A DNA stretch of 64,000 bases. Origin: an uncultured Pelagibacteraceae bacterium (GTDB taxonomy: Bacteria; Pseudomonadota; Alphaproteobacteria; Pelagibacterales; Pelagibacteraceae). Positions 8,434 to 15,652 of this stretch are shown in pieces. The stretch covers positions 21,306-85,305 of the forward strand of contig CACLTO010000002.1 of NCBI GenBank assembly GCA_902609915.1. Direction: 5' to 3'. Under the pieces are notes generated by a model, which was not told the origin of the DNA, did not search any database, and saw only the letters and a program-made list of their open reading frames with translations. Each line of letters begins with the position of its first letter. Position 1 is the first letter of the stretch. A program made the translations under genes and the position numbers.

Positions 8434-9147
8434 TTAATTTTCTTTATTTTTTTTTTCATTATACCATCTACAATTATCACAATCATCACCCGAATTTGGC
8501 ATTTTTTCAGATTCTAAACAATTCTTTAAATCAACCAAACTATCTTCAATATAATCTGTTTTTAATTTATAAGATAATAGTGTTGTTTTAAAATTGACTT
8601 TTTTATTAAATGTTTTTTGACTTTCATCTTGAGCATTGCAAATCAACCAATAACCAGTGTCGTGAACTTTAAAGTCATTAAGTTTTAAAAGATAAGCGTA
8701 AAAATCAAGCTGTCTTAGATAGGACTTGTGATAATGTTTATCAGATGAAGTATATTCTTCTAATTTTTTATTAGATGTTGCTTTATAATCCAAAACAACA
8801 ATTTCATCGGTATCTTTGTTTAACCATAAGTCGTCTAAAGCTCCAAAGATTTCTATATCAGTTTTTTTTGACCTAGCCCTAACACCAACTCTATTAAACC
8901 TGTATTTTTTTAAAGTCTCTGGATCAAGACCATTGTAGGGAATAAAATTTAATTCATATTCTTTAAATATTGGATGGGGTTCACCTTTTGCTCGTAATTC
9001 ATCAAATTCCTCTTTTAATAAAGCGTCTACTCTAGAATTAATTGGATGACCTGGAGTACCCGGAGGTTTGATTTGATGCTTTTCTAAAAGATAAAAACAC
9101 AAAGGACATTTTATAAAGCTATCCCACTTAGATCTACTTATTGCCAT
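8434..9147 (-). CDS. PD-(D/E)XK nuclease family protein (Cas4/RecB-like)
   Basis: The 237-residue protein shows the PD-(D/E)XK core: FGALDDLWL supplies the acidic residue at 105/106, VLDYKAT gives D120-x-K122, and RQLDFYAY gives the downstream Q146-x3-Y150 motif typical of RecB/Cas4 nucleases. CxxC pairs at both ends (C14/C17 and C223/C226) could jointly bind zinc or an iron-sulfur cluster. There are no cas genes or CRISPR repeats nearby, so a CRISPR role is unlikely. It overlaps the upstream small gene by 14 bases and abuts the DUF2130 gene. A role in DNA processing or defence is inferred from family and context. Confidence 0.87.
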   Translation of the reverse strand: MAISRSKWDSFIKCPLCFYLLEKHQIKPPGTPGHPINSRVDALLKEEFDELRAKGEPHPIFKEYELNFIPYNGLDPETLKKYRFNRVGVRARSKKTDIEIFGALDDLWLNKDTDEIVVLDYKATSNKKLEEYTSSDKHYHKSYLRQLDFYAYLLKLNDFKVHDTGYWLICNAQDESQKTFNKKVNFKTTLLSYKLKTDYIEDSLVDLKNCLESEKMPNSGDDCDNCRWYNEKKNKEN

Positions 9148-9433
9148 AAGTTCTCCAATTTTTATTCTCTTTTAATTTTTTTGATAAAACTATCATCTCT
9201 ATCTCATTTTTTTTATAATCATGTCTTATCCTTAAGTAATGTACTAATCTCAATAGATTATATGGTAAAAAATATATGTTTAAAATAAGTTTTAAGACAG
9301 GCCTTGTTTTGTAAAATTCTTGATCGGCTTGTTTTGTAATTTCCTTGTTAACTAAATACATGTCAATATCATGTTTCCAGCTTTTACAGTAAGTTAGACG
9401 ATCTTTAAGTTTATTTTTAAAATAGTTATTCAT
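9134..9433 (-). CDS. Small unknown protein, 99 residues
   Basis: The start at 9433 is chosen because its ATG overlaps the TGA of the 53-residue gene (ATGA), and GAGG lies eight bases upstream. A longer frame could start at 9463 but lacks such signals. The product starts MNNYFKNKLKDRLTYCKSW. It has a hydrophobic/aromatic stretch around residues 55-75 (LKLILNIYFLPYNLLRLVHYL), possibly membrane-associated or an amphipathic helix, and a basic C-terminus. No family is recognised. It is translationally linked to its neighbours on both sides. Confidence 0.7.
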   Translation of the reverse strand: MNNYFKNKLKDRLTYCKSWKHDIDMYLVNKEITKQADQEFYKTRPVLKLILNIYFLPYNLLRLVHYLRIRHDYKKNEIEMIVLSKKLKENKNWRTYGNK

Positions 9434-9591
9434 TTTACATACCTCGCAATTTGTTTGTAGCATTGTGGTTTGACTGAAGATTTACCTAGGATTTTAACTT
9501 CCTCATTTTTATAATAGTAAATCCAATAATAGTGTTGATCATTTTTTTCATCAAAAACTTCCTCTATCCTAATTTCTGTTATCTTATCCAT
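9430..9591 (-). CDS. Small 53-residue protein
   Basis: An ATG-started frame of 53 codons plus stop occupies what would otherwise be a gap between two genes of the minus-strand run. Its ATG overlaps the TAA of the upstream gene (TAATG), and its TGA overlaps the ATG of the downstream gene (ATGA). The product begins MDKITEIRIEEVFDEKNDQH and contains YYWIYYYKNEEVKILG, a likely small beta structure. The overlaps at both ends make chance unlikely. Function unknown. Confidence 0.68.
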   Translation of the reverse strand: MDKITEIRIEEVFDEKNDQHYYWIYYYKNEEVKILGKSSVKPQCYKQIARYVK

Positions 9592-9860
9592 TAGTGAAGA
9601 ACCCTTTCTTTTTGAATTAATTCAAAATAAATACGATAAAAAGCTAGACGTGATTTTCTCATAAAATCATCCCACTCTTTATCAGTGTTAGTGTTTAACC
9701 AAGGTAGTTCTGATTCTTTAAGATTAAATAATTCAATAAAAACTCTATCAATTGAACTAAGTAACTTACTGATATCTTTCTCGCCCTGAACAGCTATTAA
9801 GTTAATAAGCTTTTCGTGATCTGAGAGTGATTTTATCTTTTTTGATTTTTTGACCTTCAT
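9591..9860 (-). CDS. Small unknown protein heading the minus-strand operon
   Basis: The ATG at 9860 (89 residues) is preferred over a TTG at 9887 because AGGAAGG sits five bases upstream of it. The product begins MKVKKSKKIKSLSDHEKL, has a basic N-terminus and a predicted helical body, and contains LPWLNTNTDKEWDDFMRKSR near residue 52. It is the first gene of the eight-gene run, directly downstream of the palindrome at 9935-9948. It could be a regulator or small component of the system. Its family is not recognised. Confidence 0.7.
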   Translation of the reverse strand: MKVKKSKKIKSLSDHEKLINLIAVQGEKDISKLLSSIDRVFIELFNLKESELPWLNTNTDKEWDDFMRKSRLAFYRIYFELIQKERVLH

Positions 9861-9865
9861 ATTTA

Positions 9866-9872
9866 CCTTCCT
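9866..9872 (-). promoter_or_regulatory. Strong ribosome binding site deciding the start at 9860
   Basis: Read on the minus strand this is AGGAAGG, five bases before ATG. Most genes in this window lack such a good Shine-Dalgarno sequence, so it marks the likely first start codon of the operon. Confidence 0.6.
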
Positions 9873-9934
9873 GAACGTTAAGCTCAAAAAAGATAAATCT
9901 GTCTATTTTACTGACCATATATATTTTACCATTT

Positions 9935-9948
9935 AGAACTTTCGTTCT
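9935..9948. promoter_or_regulatory. Palindrome, possible operator of the minus-strand operon
   Basis: The sequence AGAACTTTCGTTCT is a perfect 5-base inverted repeat around TTTC, of the form GAAC-N4-GTTC. It lies 75 bases upstream of the first start codon of the eight-gene operon, next to AT-rich TATATAT sequence suited to a -10. GAAC-N4-GTTC is the form of the Bacillus-type LexA box; the usual alphaproteobacterial SOS box differs (GTTC-N7-GTTC). A repressor site is therefore possible but the regulator is unknown. Confidence 0.35.
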
Positions 9949-10053
9949 TAATTGTTAGTTTTAGGTAAACGATTTTTAGATTGCGTACACTTATTCCAAT
10001 TAAGTCTCAGATAAAACTAAAAGTTTTACCTCTTAAAAGGTCGGCAATGCACT

Positions 10054-10106
10054 GAAGGCAGGAAATATACACTGGTCAGTAAAATTTATGTATATATCTT
10101 GCCTTC
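10054..10106. repeat. 18-base imperfect inverted repeat
   Basis: The arms are 10054-10071 (GAAGGCAGGAAATATACA) and 10089-10106 (TGTATATATCTTGCCTTC), matching at 16 of 18 positions around a 17-base loop. The loop holds part of TGGTCAGTAAAA, itself repeated inverted at 9906-9917. There is no T-tract after the hairpin, so it does not look like an ordinary terminator. An att-type or RNA structural role is possible. Confidence 0.6.
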
Positions 10107-10219
10107 AACAAACATTTAAACCTTACCTAAAGAATACTATATAAGATTTTAAATATTTTTTCAATTTATAAATTTTTTGCATAGCAAAGATCTAAAAGTT
10201 TGTCTCAGACATTGATTTT

Positions 10220-10240
10220 GTTGGTAAATAGTTGGTAAAT
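10220..10240 (+). repeat. Tandem 10-base direct repeat
   Basis: GTTGGTAAAT occurs twice with one base between the copies, a spacing of 11 bases (about one helical turn). This arrangement is typical of protein-binding repeats. It lies about 70 bases from the tRNA fragment. Confidence 0.45.
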
Positions 10241-10248
10241 TTTTATAG

Positions 10249-10271
10249 AAAAAAAAGTCCTCTAATGGAGG
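10249..10271 (-). terminator. Short intrinsic terminator reading leftwards
   Basis: On the minus strand CCTC-CATTA-GAGG is followed by ACTTTTTTTT, a short hairpin plus T-run. It lies 40 bases beyond the tRNA fragment in the direction of its transcription and may be the original terminator of that tRNA gene. The stem is only four base pairs. Confidence 0.4.
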
Positions 10272-10310
10272 TTGATTTTAAATACCAATTTAAGATATTT
10301 TTTTGAGTCG

Positions 10311-10353
10311 TAAATTATAAGTGTACTGCTCTAACCAACTGAGCTACAGGCCC
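10311..10353 (-). pseudogene. 5' fragment of a tRNA-Ile gene
   Basis: Read on the minus strand, the sequence starts GGGCCTGTAGCTCAGTTGG and continues as a standard tRNA-Ile 5' half: acceptor strand, D-arm and anticodon-stem 5' strand, up to GTACACT. From the anticodon loop onward it degenerates (CTTATAA, then TTTACGACTC and A-rich sequence). No T-arm, 3' acceptor strand or CCA follows, so it cannot make a functional tRNA. Tyrosine integrases often recombine at tRNA anticodon loops, so this is likely a duplicated or broken tRNA end marking one border of the island at 1-10.3 kb. An intact copy would be expected outside this window. Confidence 0.75.
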
Positions 10354-10447
10354 TTAATAAGTTTGTTGTTTACAACGTTTTTCATCACCACGCAAGTTGA
10401 GATATTTTGTTTTTAATTTATGATAATGATTTAATTGATATTGAAAT

Positions 10448-11305
10448 ATGAATAAAAATACAAAAAATCTCTCGATCTTTAAGTTTTTCAAAAATTCAAA
10501 AAAATTTTCTATCAAATGGAGCAGTTATTTTCAAGTTTATGAAAAAATTTTTTCAGAATATAGAAATAAAAAAATCAAATTTGTTGAGATAGGTGTTGCA
10601 AATGGTGGCTCTTTACTTATGTGGCAAAAATACTTTGGCAAAAAAGCAAAAATAATTGGTATCGATCTTAATCCCAAGGCTAAAAAACTAGAAAAAAACG
10701 GTTTCAAAATTTACATCGGCAATCAAAGTGATAAAAATTTTTGGGATAATTTCTATAAAAAAGAGGGTAAAGTAGATATTATCCTGGATGATGGTGGTCA
10801 TAAGAATTTACAGCAAATAAGCACTGTACATTATTCTTTACCTTTTATTAGAGATGGTGGAAAAATTATCGTTGAAGACACAGGTACAAGCTATATTAAA
10901 AAAGAATTTAACAATCCATCTAGATATTCTTTTATGAATTATGCGAAAAATATAATTGATAATATTCATAGGAGGTCACCATTATTGAAAAAAAAATTGA
11001 GTTTTTACTCAAAAAAAATTTTTTTAGTTGAATTTTTCGAGTCAATTGTTGTTTTTTCAATAGACTCAAAAAAATGCTTCCAAAATAAGGAGGTCTATAA
11101 TAAAGCACAGAATGAGTGGGCAATTGATTATCGTCATAATGAGTATTTTGGAAAATTAAAAATGAAACTCGATCGAAAATATGGCCTCTTAAATAAAAGA
11201 AGTCCCTTAAGGAGAATTATAAGAAAAATATTTTATAGAAACCTCATATTCAATATTCTGGATAATATAAAAATTAAAAAAATATTTAAGGAATTAGAAA
11301 ATTAG
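10448..11305 (+). CDS. Class I SAM-dependent methyltransferase, orphan
   Basis: The 285-residue protein has the SAM-binding glycine motif FVEIGVANGGSLLMW (about residues 45-59), an acidic strand end IIGIDLNPKAKK (about 71-82), and VDIILDDGGHKN (about 112-123). This is the pattern of MycE/CmcI-like sugar or macrolide O-methyltransferases. The C-terminal third is very basic and Lys/Ile-rich, with no clear domain. It stands alone between the tRNA fragment and tRNA-Val, so it may be island cargo, perhaps modifying a surface sugar. The substrate cannot be told from sequence. Confidence 0.82.
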   Translation: MNKNTKNLSIFKFFKNSKKFSIKWSSYFQVYEKIFSEYRNKKIKFVEIGVANGGSLLMWQKYFGKKAKIIGIDLNPKAKKLEKNGFKIYIGNQSDKNFWDNFYKKEGKVDIILDDGGHKNLQQISTVHYSLPFIRDGGKIIVEDTGTSYIKKEFNNPSRYSFMNYAKNIIDNIHRRSPLLKKKLSFYSKKIFLVEFFESIVVFSIDSKKCFQNKEVYNKAQNEWAIDYRHNEYFGKLKMKLDRKYGLLNKRSPLRRIIRKIFYRNLIFNILDNIKIKKIFKELEN

Positions 11306-11314
11306 GAAGCTTAA

Positions 11315-11389
11315 TGGTGGGCCGTGTTGGTTACGCTCCAACTACCCCTGCAATGTCAATGCAGTACTCTACTATTGAGCTAACGGCCC
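11315..11389 (-). tRNA. tRNA-Val (GAC)
   Basis: The minus strand folds into a complete cloverleaf: acceptor GGGCCGT pairs with ACGGCCC, the D-stem is GCTC/GAGT, and the anticodon stem CTGCA/TGCAG encloses loop TTGACAT, giving anticodon GAC (valine). The T-arm is GTTGG/CCAAC. The CCA end is encoded. The T-loop AGCGTAA departs from the usual TTCGAAT-type loop. The gene lies just after rpoD in the same direction. Confidence 0.92.
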
Positions 11390-11392
11390 AAA

Positions 11393-13219
11393 TTAACTTT
11401 CTAAGAAGCTTTTAAGTTGTTTTGACCTACTTGGATGCTTTAGTTTTCTTAAAGCCTTCGCTTCTATTTGACGTATTCTCTCTCTAGTGACAGAAAATTG
11501 TAACCCCACTTCTTCTAAAGTATGATCAGTATTCATTCCAACTCCAAATCTCATTCTTAAAACACGCTCTTCCCTTGGTGTTAAAGTTGAAAGTATTTTT
11601 GTAGTTGCTTCTCCTAAATTTGATTTAATTGCTTGCTCTAATGGTGCTAGAGCTTTTGTATCTTCAATAAAGTCACCCAGACTACTGTCTTCTTCATCCC
11701 CAACTGGTTTTTCTAAAGACACAGGTTCTTTTGAAATTTTTAAAACTTTCCTAACTTTATCTAAAGGCATTCTTAGTTTTTTAGCCAACTCTTCAGGAGT
11801 TGCTTCTCTTCCAAACTCACTCAAAATTAATCTTTGAGTTCTTACTATTTTGTTAATTGTTTCGATCATGTGCACAGGAATTCTTATTGTTCTTGCCTGA
11901 TCTGCAATTGATCTGGTTATTGCTTGTCTAATCCACCAAGTTGCATATGTAGAAAATTTATATCCCCTTCGGTATTCGAACTTATCCACTGCTTTCATCA
12001 ATCCGATGTTACCTTCTTGGATCAAGTCTAAAAACTGAAGACCTCTGTTTGTATATTTTTTAGCAATTGATATTACTAATCTTAAATTAGCCTCTACCAT
12101 TTCTTTTTTAGCTATTCTGGATTCTTTTTCGCCTTTTTGTACACGACTAACTAACTTTTTAAAATCAGTAACTGACATTCCAAGTTTGTGACTAATTTCA
12201 ACTAATCTTTCTCTAATATTCTTGAATTCTTCTTTATTTTTACTAAAAAATTGTTTCCAAAGCGTATTTGTGTCCAAAAATTTTTTCAAATTAGGATTAA
12301 TTTCATTTCCAATATAAAATTTAATAAATTCATTTCTTGGTATTTTTTGATTCATTGCTAGTCTCAAAAGATTACCTTCTAAAGAAATTATTTTTTTATT
12401 TTCCACATAATGCTTTTGCACGAGTTCCTCTAATACCGAAGGAGATAATTGTAATGACTTAATATTTTCCAAAATATCATTTACAGTTTTTTCATATCCT
12501 CTCACTTTAGAAGGTGAAAATGTTTTAGAATTAAGAATACAATCTAGTTTTTCTTTTTGATATTTTATTAATTTACGATACTCTTTTGTAAGCAAATGAA
12601 CTGTCTTTAGAACTTTTGGTTTGATTTCTGACTCCATTGCTGCAAGAGTTGGGTTGAAATCATCATCACTTTCATCGGATGAATTTTCATCTTTCTCATC
12701 TTCGCCAGCATTTTTTTGTTTAGCACTTGGACCAGTATTTTCATCTTCCATATAGTTTGTATCTATGTCGATTATTTCTCTGACAAGAATTTCATCTTTT
12801 TGTAATTTATCGTCCCAATCAAAAAACTGTTGAGCTGTAATCGGACTTTGGGACAAAGCGATCAGCATTACATCTTTTCCTGCCTCAATTCGCTTTGCTA
12901 TAGCTATTTCACCTTCTCTAGACAAAAGCTCAACTCCACCCATTTCTCTAAGATACATTCTTATTGGGTCATCACTTTTTTCAATTGTTTTACCTTCTTC
13001 TTTAGATAAATTTTCTTTTTTTCTTAATACTTTAAAGTCTGATTTTTTTTCAACTAATATAATCTTCTCATCTAAAATATGAATAAATGCTTGGGATAAA
13101 TTTTCATCTGAAAGATTTCTTTTACCTAGAGATTTACTTAATTCTTCGTACGTAATAAATCCACGATGGACACCTCTCCCCATCAATCTAGCAAACGATT
13201 TAGTAATTATTCTTTCCAC
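11393..13219 (-). CDS. rpoD: RNA polymerase primary sigma factor RpoD
   Basis: This 608-residue protein is the housekeeping sigma-70 factor, directing RNA polymerase to most promoters. Region 1.2 appears as [21 protein letters not shown] (about residues 83-103). The core-binding and -10 recognition helices are in region 2 ([20 protein letters not shown] and [17 protein letters not shown]), and region 4 ends with [20 protein letters not shown] for -35 recognition. A variable acidic insert around 160-190 ([14 protein letters not shown]) is normal for proteobacterial RpoD. dnaG and yqeY lie upstream on the same strand, recalling the macromolecular synthesis operon. Confidence 0.98.
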   Translation of the reverse strand: MERIITKSFARLMGRGVHRGFITYEELSKSLGKRNLSDENLSQAFIHILDEKIILVEKKSDFKVLRKKENLSKEEGKTIEKSDDPIRMYLREMGGVELLSREGEIAIAKRIEAGKDVMLIALSQSPITAQQFFDWDDKLQKDEILVREIIDIDTNYMEDENTGPSAKQKNAGEDEKDENSSDESDDDFNPTLAAMESEIKPKVLKTVHLLTKEYRKLIKYQKEKLDCILNSKTFSPSKVRGYEKTVNDILENIKSLQLSPSVLEELVQKHYVENKKIISLEGNLLRLAMNQKIPRNEFIKFYIGNEINPNLKKFLDTNTLWKQFFSKNKEEFKNIRERLVEISHKLGMSVTDFKKLVSRVQKGEKESRIAKKEMVEANLRLVISIAKKYTNRGLQFLDLIQEGNIGLMKAVDKFEYRRGYKFSTYATWWIRQAITRSIADQARTIRIPVHMIETINKIVRTQRLILSEFGREATPEELAKKLRMPLDKVRKVLKISKEPVSLEKPVGDEEDSSLGDFIEDTKALAPLEQAIKSNLGEATTKILSTLTPREERVLRMRFGVGMNTDHTLEEVGLQFSVTRERIRQIEAKALRKLKHPSRSKQLKSFLES

Positions 13220-13285
13220 AGTAAATTTTGTTAGAAGACTTATATAATGTCAATTTGGTAAAAATCCATTGATAATTTATCAAAA

Positions 13286-15061
13286 TTAGTTTGTTTTTCT
13301 CTCGTTTTTAAGCTCTTTTAGCTTATTAAAAGTCGTTTCACTCAAATCTTCTGATAATTTAGATTCTAATTCTTGAATTCTAAACTCTAAATCAAAATTA
13401 AATAAATCTTTGGAAATATCATCAAGTAACTCTATCACTTGATTGTCATTTTTAGGTTTATTTTTTAGAATATATTTAATTGGTGCAAACTTGTTAATCT
13501 TATCTAGTAATTGTTTATCCAAATTAAGACTCTCAATATTAATTTTATCTCTAGACTTTAAGTGATCAATAATAGAATTAAATATCTGCTTATTAATTTC
13601 TGTGAATAACTTAATATTTTCAACTAGATGAGTATTTTCTTGAAAAAGAGATAAATTGTTAATGAGCAAATATAACAACGAAAACTCTTTCAACTCAACA
13701 CCTGTTAGAGCTTGGCTTTCATTAAAAAATTTTTTTGTCGAAGCAAGTGATTTTATTTTCTTAAAAAAAGGCTTATTTTTATTTTGATTTGAATGAGGAG
13801 TTAACTCAGCAATTTTCTCTAAAAAATATTCAAGAACATATTTTTTTATAAAATTATCTTTAATCATATTTGCAATAGATCTCAGTCTTTTCTCAAATTT
13901 TGCCATTGATGAAGGATTGTTATCTGTTTGTTTTTTGTAATGATTAAAAATAAATTGATGAATAGAAAGTTTATTTTGTTTGGTAAAATCTAAAAAATAA
14001 TTTTTACCATTTTTATTCACAAAACTATCAGGGTCTTCTTTATTTGGTAAAAATAAGAAAGATATTTGTTTTTCAGGTTTTAACTCTTTTATGGAATTTT
14101 CAGCAGCTCTTAAGGCAGCTTTGTAACCACTTTCGTCACCATCAAAACAAATTATAATATCATCAAAAAACTGATTTAATGTTAGAATTTGTTTATCAGT
14201 CAAAGATGTCCCAAGATTAGCGACTACATTCTCAATTCCATTCTTGCTTAGCGCTACTACATCCATATAACCTTCGACTAAAAAAATATGATCTATCTTA
14301 TTTGATAATTTTCTAGCTAAATCTAAATTATAAAGATTAGAACCTTTTTTAAAAAAAACAGTCTCTGGTGAATTTATATATTTTGCTAAATAATCTAAAC
14401 TTTCTATTATTCTGCCGCCTAAGGCTATTGGTTGTCCTGAAATATTATTTATTGGAAATATTAATCTTCCCCTGAACCTTTCTACGTAAACATTTTTTTT
14501 TTCATCAAAATAAAATAAGCCGCTTTCTAATAAAATCTTTTCACTAAATTCTTGTCGTAGTTTATCAAAAAGACTTGGATTTTTTTCAATGAAACCAATT
14601 TTAAATTTTTTAACTTCATCTTTGCCCAATGATCTATTTTTCAGATAGTCTCTAGCATTTGAATGTTTTTCATTTTTTAATAGTTCACCATGATAAAAAT
14701 CAACATACTTACTGTAAATTGATAAGTACTCTCTCCATTTTTTTTCTCTTTCTTCATCTTGTTTTGTAAACATATAAGGTTGCATACCTGCAATATTTGC
14801 AAGATATTTTACTGCTTCTCCAAATTTTAAATTTTGGGTTTTCATGACAAAATCAAAAATATTTCCATGCTCTGATGTTGCAAAACAATGGTAAAATTCT
14901 TTCTCATCATTAACTGTGAATGATGGTGTCTTTTCATTTTTGAAGGGCGATAGCCCAACATACTCTTTTCCTCTTTTTTTCAAAGCTACAACTTTAGAAA
15001 CTACATTTGATACTTTAAGACGAGTTTTGATTTCTTCTAAATATTCTTTTGGGTATTTCAT
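13286..15061 (-). CDS. dnaG: DNA primase DnaG with degenerate zinc finger
   Basis: The 591-residue primase makes RNA primers for replication. The N-terminal CHC2-type domain is recognisable (VGLSPFKNEKTPSFTV at residues 35-50, EFYHCF at 55-60). The expected zinc ligands are mostly replaced: Cys to S38, His to K41, and Cys to T62, with only C59 left. The TOPRIM core is intact, with FLVEGYMDVVAL and IIICFDGDESGYKAA. The C-terminal helicase-binding region is divergent. The start ATG overlaps the yqeY stop by four bases, and rpoD lies 66 bases downstream. The protein is surely DnaG; the loss of ligands may be lineage-wide. Confidence 0.97.
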   Translation of the reverse strand: MKYPKEYLEEIKTRLKVSNVVSKVVALKKRGKEYVGLSPFKNEKTPSFTVNDEKEFYHCFATSEHGNIFDFVMKTQNLKFGEAVKYLANIAGMQPYMFTKQDEEREKKWREYLSIYSKYVDFYHGELLKNEKHSNARDYLKNRSLGKDEVKKFKIGFIEKNPSLFDKLRQEFSEKILLESGLFYFDEKKNVYVERFRGRLIFPINNISGQPIALGGRIIESLDYLAKYINSPETVFFKKGSNLYNLDLARKLSNKIDHIFLVEGYMDVVALSKNGIENVVANLGTSLTDKQILTLNQFFDDIIICFDGDESGYKAALRAAENSIKELKPEKQISFLFLPNKEDPDSFVNKNGKNYFLDFTKQNKLSIHQFIFNHYKKQTDNNPSSMAKFEKRLRSIANMIKDNFIKKYVLEYFLEKIAELTPHSNQNKNKPFFKKIKSLASTKKFFNESQALTGVELKEFSLLYLLINNLSLFQENTHLVENIKLFTEINKQIFNSIIDHLKSRDKINIESLNLDKQLLDKINKFAPIKYILKNKPKNDNQVIELLDDISKDLFNFDLEFRIQELESKLSEDLSETTFNKLKELKNERKTN

Positions 15062-15522
15062 TGTTTATTTAATAATTGTTTTAAAAAGTTCCCAGCTTTT
15101 GAAAAATCAATTTCATCAGTATGTTGTTTTTTTAATTCGCTCATTACTTTTCCCATATCCTTTATAGATTTTGCGCCTAATTTAGAAATAATTTCCTCGC
15201 ATATTTTTTTAGTATCTTCATCATTGAGTTGTTTGGGAAGAAAACTTGATAGAATATTAAATTCGTTTTGCTCGATTTCTAACAAATCAGATCTATTATT
15301 TTTCTTATAAATATCGATTGATTCGGCTCTTTGCTTTACCATTTTTTTTAAAAGCTTTTTTATATCCTCGTCATCAGTCTCTTTTTTATTGGGGCCAGAT
15401 CTGTTAGATATATCTAAATCCTTTATTGAGGAGAGTATTAACCTATAAGTTGAGATTTTTGTTTTATCTTTGGCTTTTAATGAGCTTTTATATTCGGTTT
15501 CGATTGTTTCTTTTAATGACAT
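15058..15522 (-). CDS. yqeY: GatB/YqeY domain protein
   Basis: The 154-residue protein matches the YqeY family, homologous to the tail domain of the GatB amidotransferase subunit. Typical are the N-terminal SLKAKDKTKISTYRLILSSI helix, the KKMVKQRAESIDIYKKNNR segment, and the C-terminal GKVMSELKKQHTDEIDFSKA. It is thought to bind tRNA-related substrates, but the precise role is not settled. It overlaps dnaG by four bases. It is divergent from carA across 126 bases, which must hold both promoters. Confidence 0.92.
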   Translation of the reverse strand: MSLKETIETEYKSSLKAKDKTKISTYRLILSSIKDLDISNRSGPNKKETDDEDIKKLLKKMVKQRAESIDIYKKNNRSDLLEIEQNEFNILSSFLPKQLNDEDTKKICEEIISKLGAKSIKDMGKVMSELKKQHTDEIDFSKAGNFLKQLLNKQ

Positions 15523-15637
15523 GATTTTTTAATTTACTGCAAAGATAAAAATCTTCAAAAGAAAAATTGTTTTTTTACAATTTTTTAATACATCTCTGTT
15601 GCGATAATAAATCAATTATTGTATTAACCTTTAACTT

Positions 15638-15652
15638 ATGAGTTGTAATTGA
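15638..15652 (+). promoter_or_regulatory. Possible four-codon leader ORF overlapping the carA start
   Basis: ATG AGT TGT AAT TGA forms a four-codon mini-ORF whose TGA overlaps the TTG start of carA by two bases. It may be a chance arrangement, or it may couple translation of carA to a minimal leader, which would compensate for the weak TTG start. Confidence 0.3.

Larger units (their letters stand above)
9888..10310. other. Repeat-rich non-coding region at the island border
   Basis: I see no credible gene in this stretch. It contains the palindrome at 9935-9948; TTTTACTGACCA at 9906-9917, repeated inverted at 10073-10084; TTAGGTAA at 9961-9968, inverted at 10123-10130; a near-perfect 18-base inverted repeat (10054-10106); GTCTCAGA at 10004 and again at 10202; CTAAAAGTTT at 10017 and again at 10192; a direct repeat at 10220-10240; and a terminator-like hairpin at 10249-10271. 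Next comes a tRNA fragment. This density of repeats suits a recombination attachment region or a structured regulatory RNA, not ordinary spacer. Function is inferred only. Confidence 0.5.

Noticed and set aside
8434..9147. Cas4 of a CRISPR system
   Set aside because: No repeat-spacer array and no cas1, cas2 or effector genes are present in the window.
10277..10353. Functional tRNA-Ile
   Set aside because: The 3' half has no T-arm, no acceptor complement and no CCA; only the 5' half is preserved.
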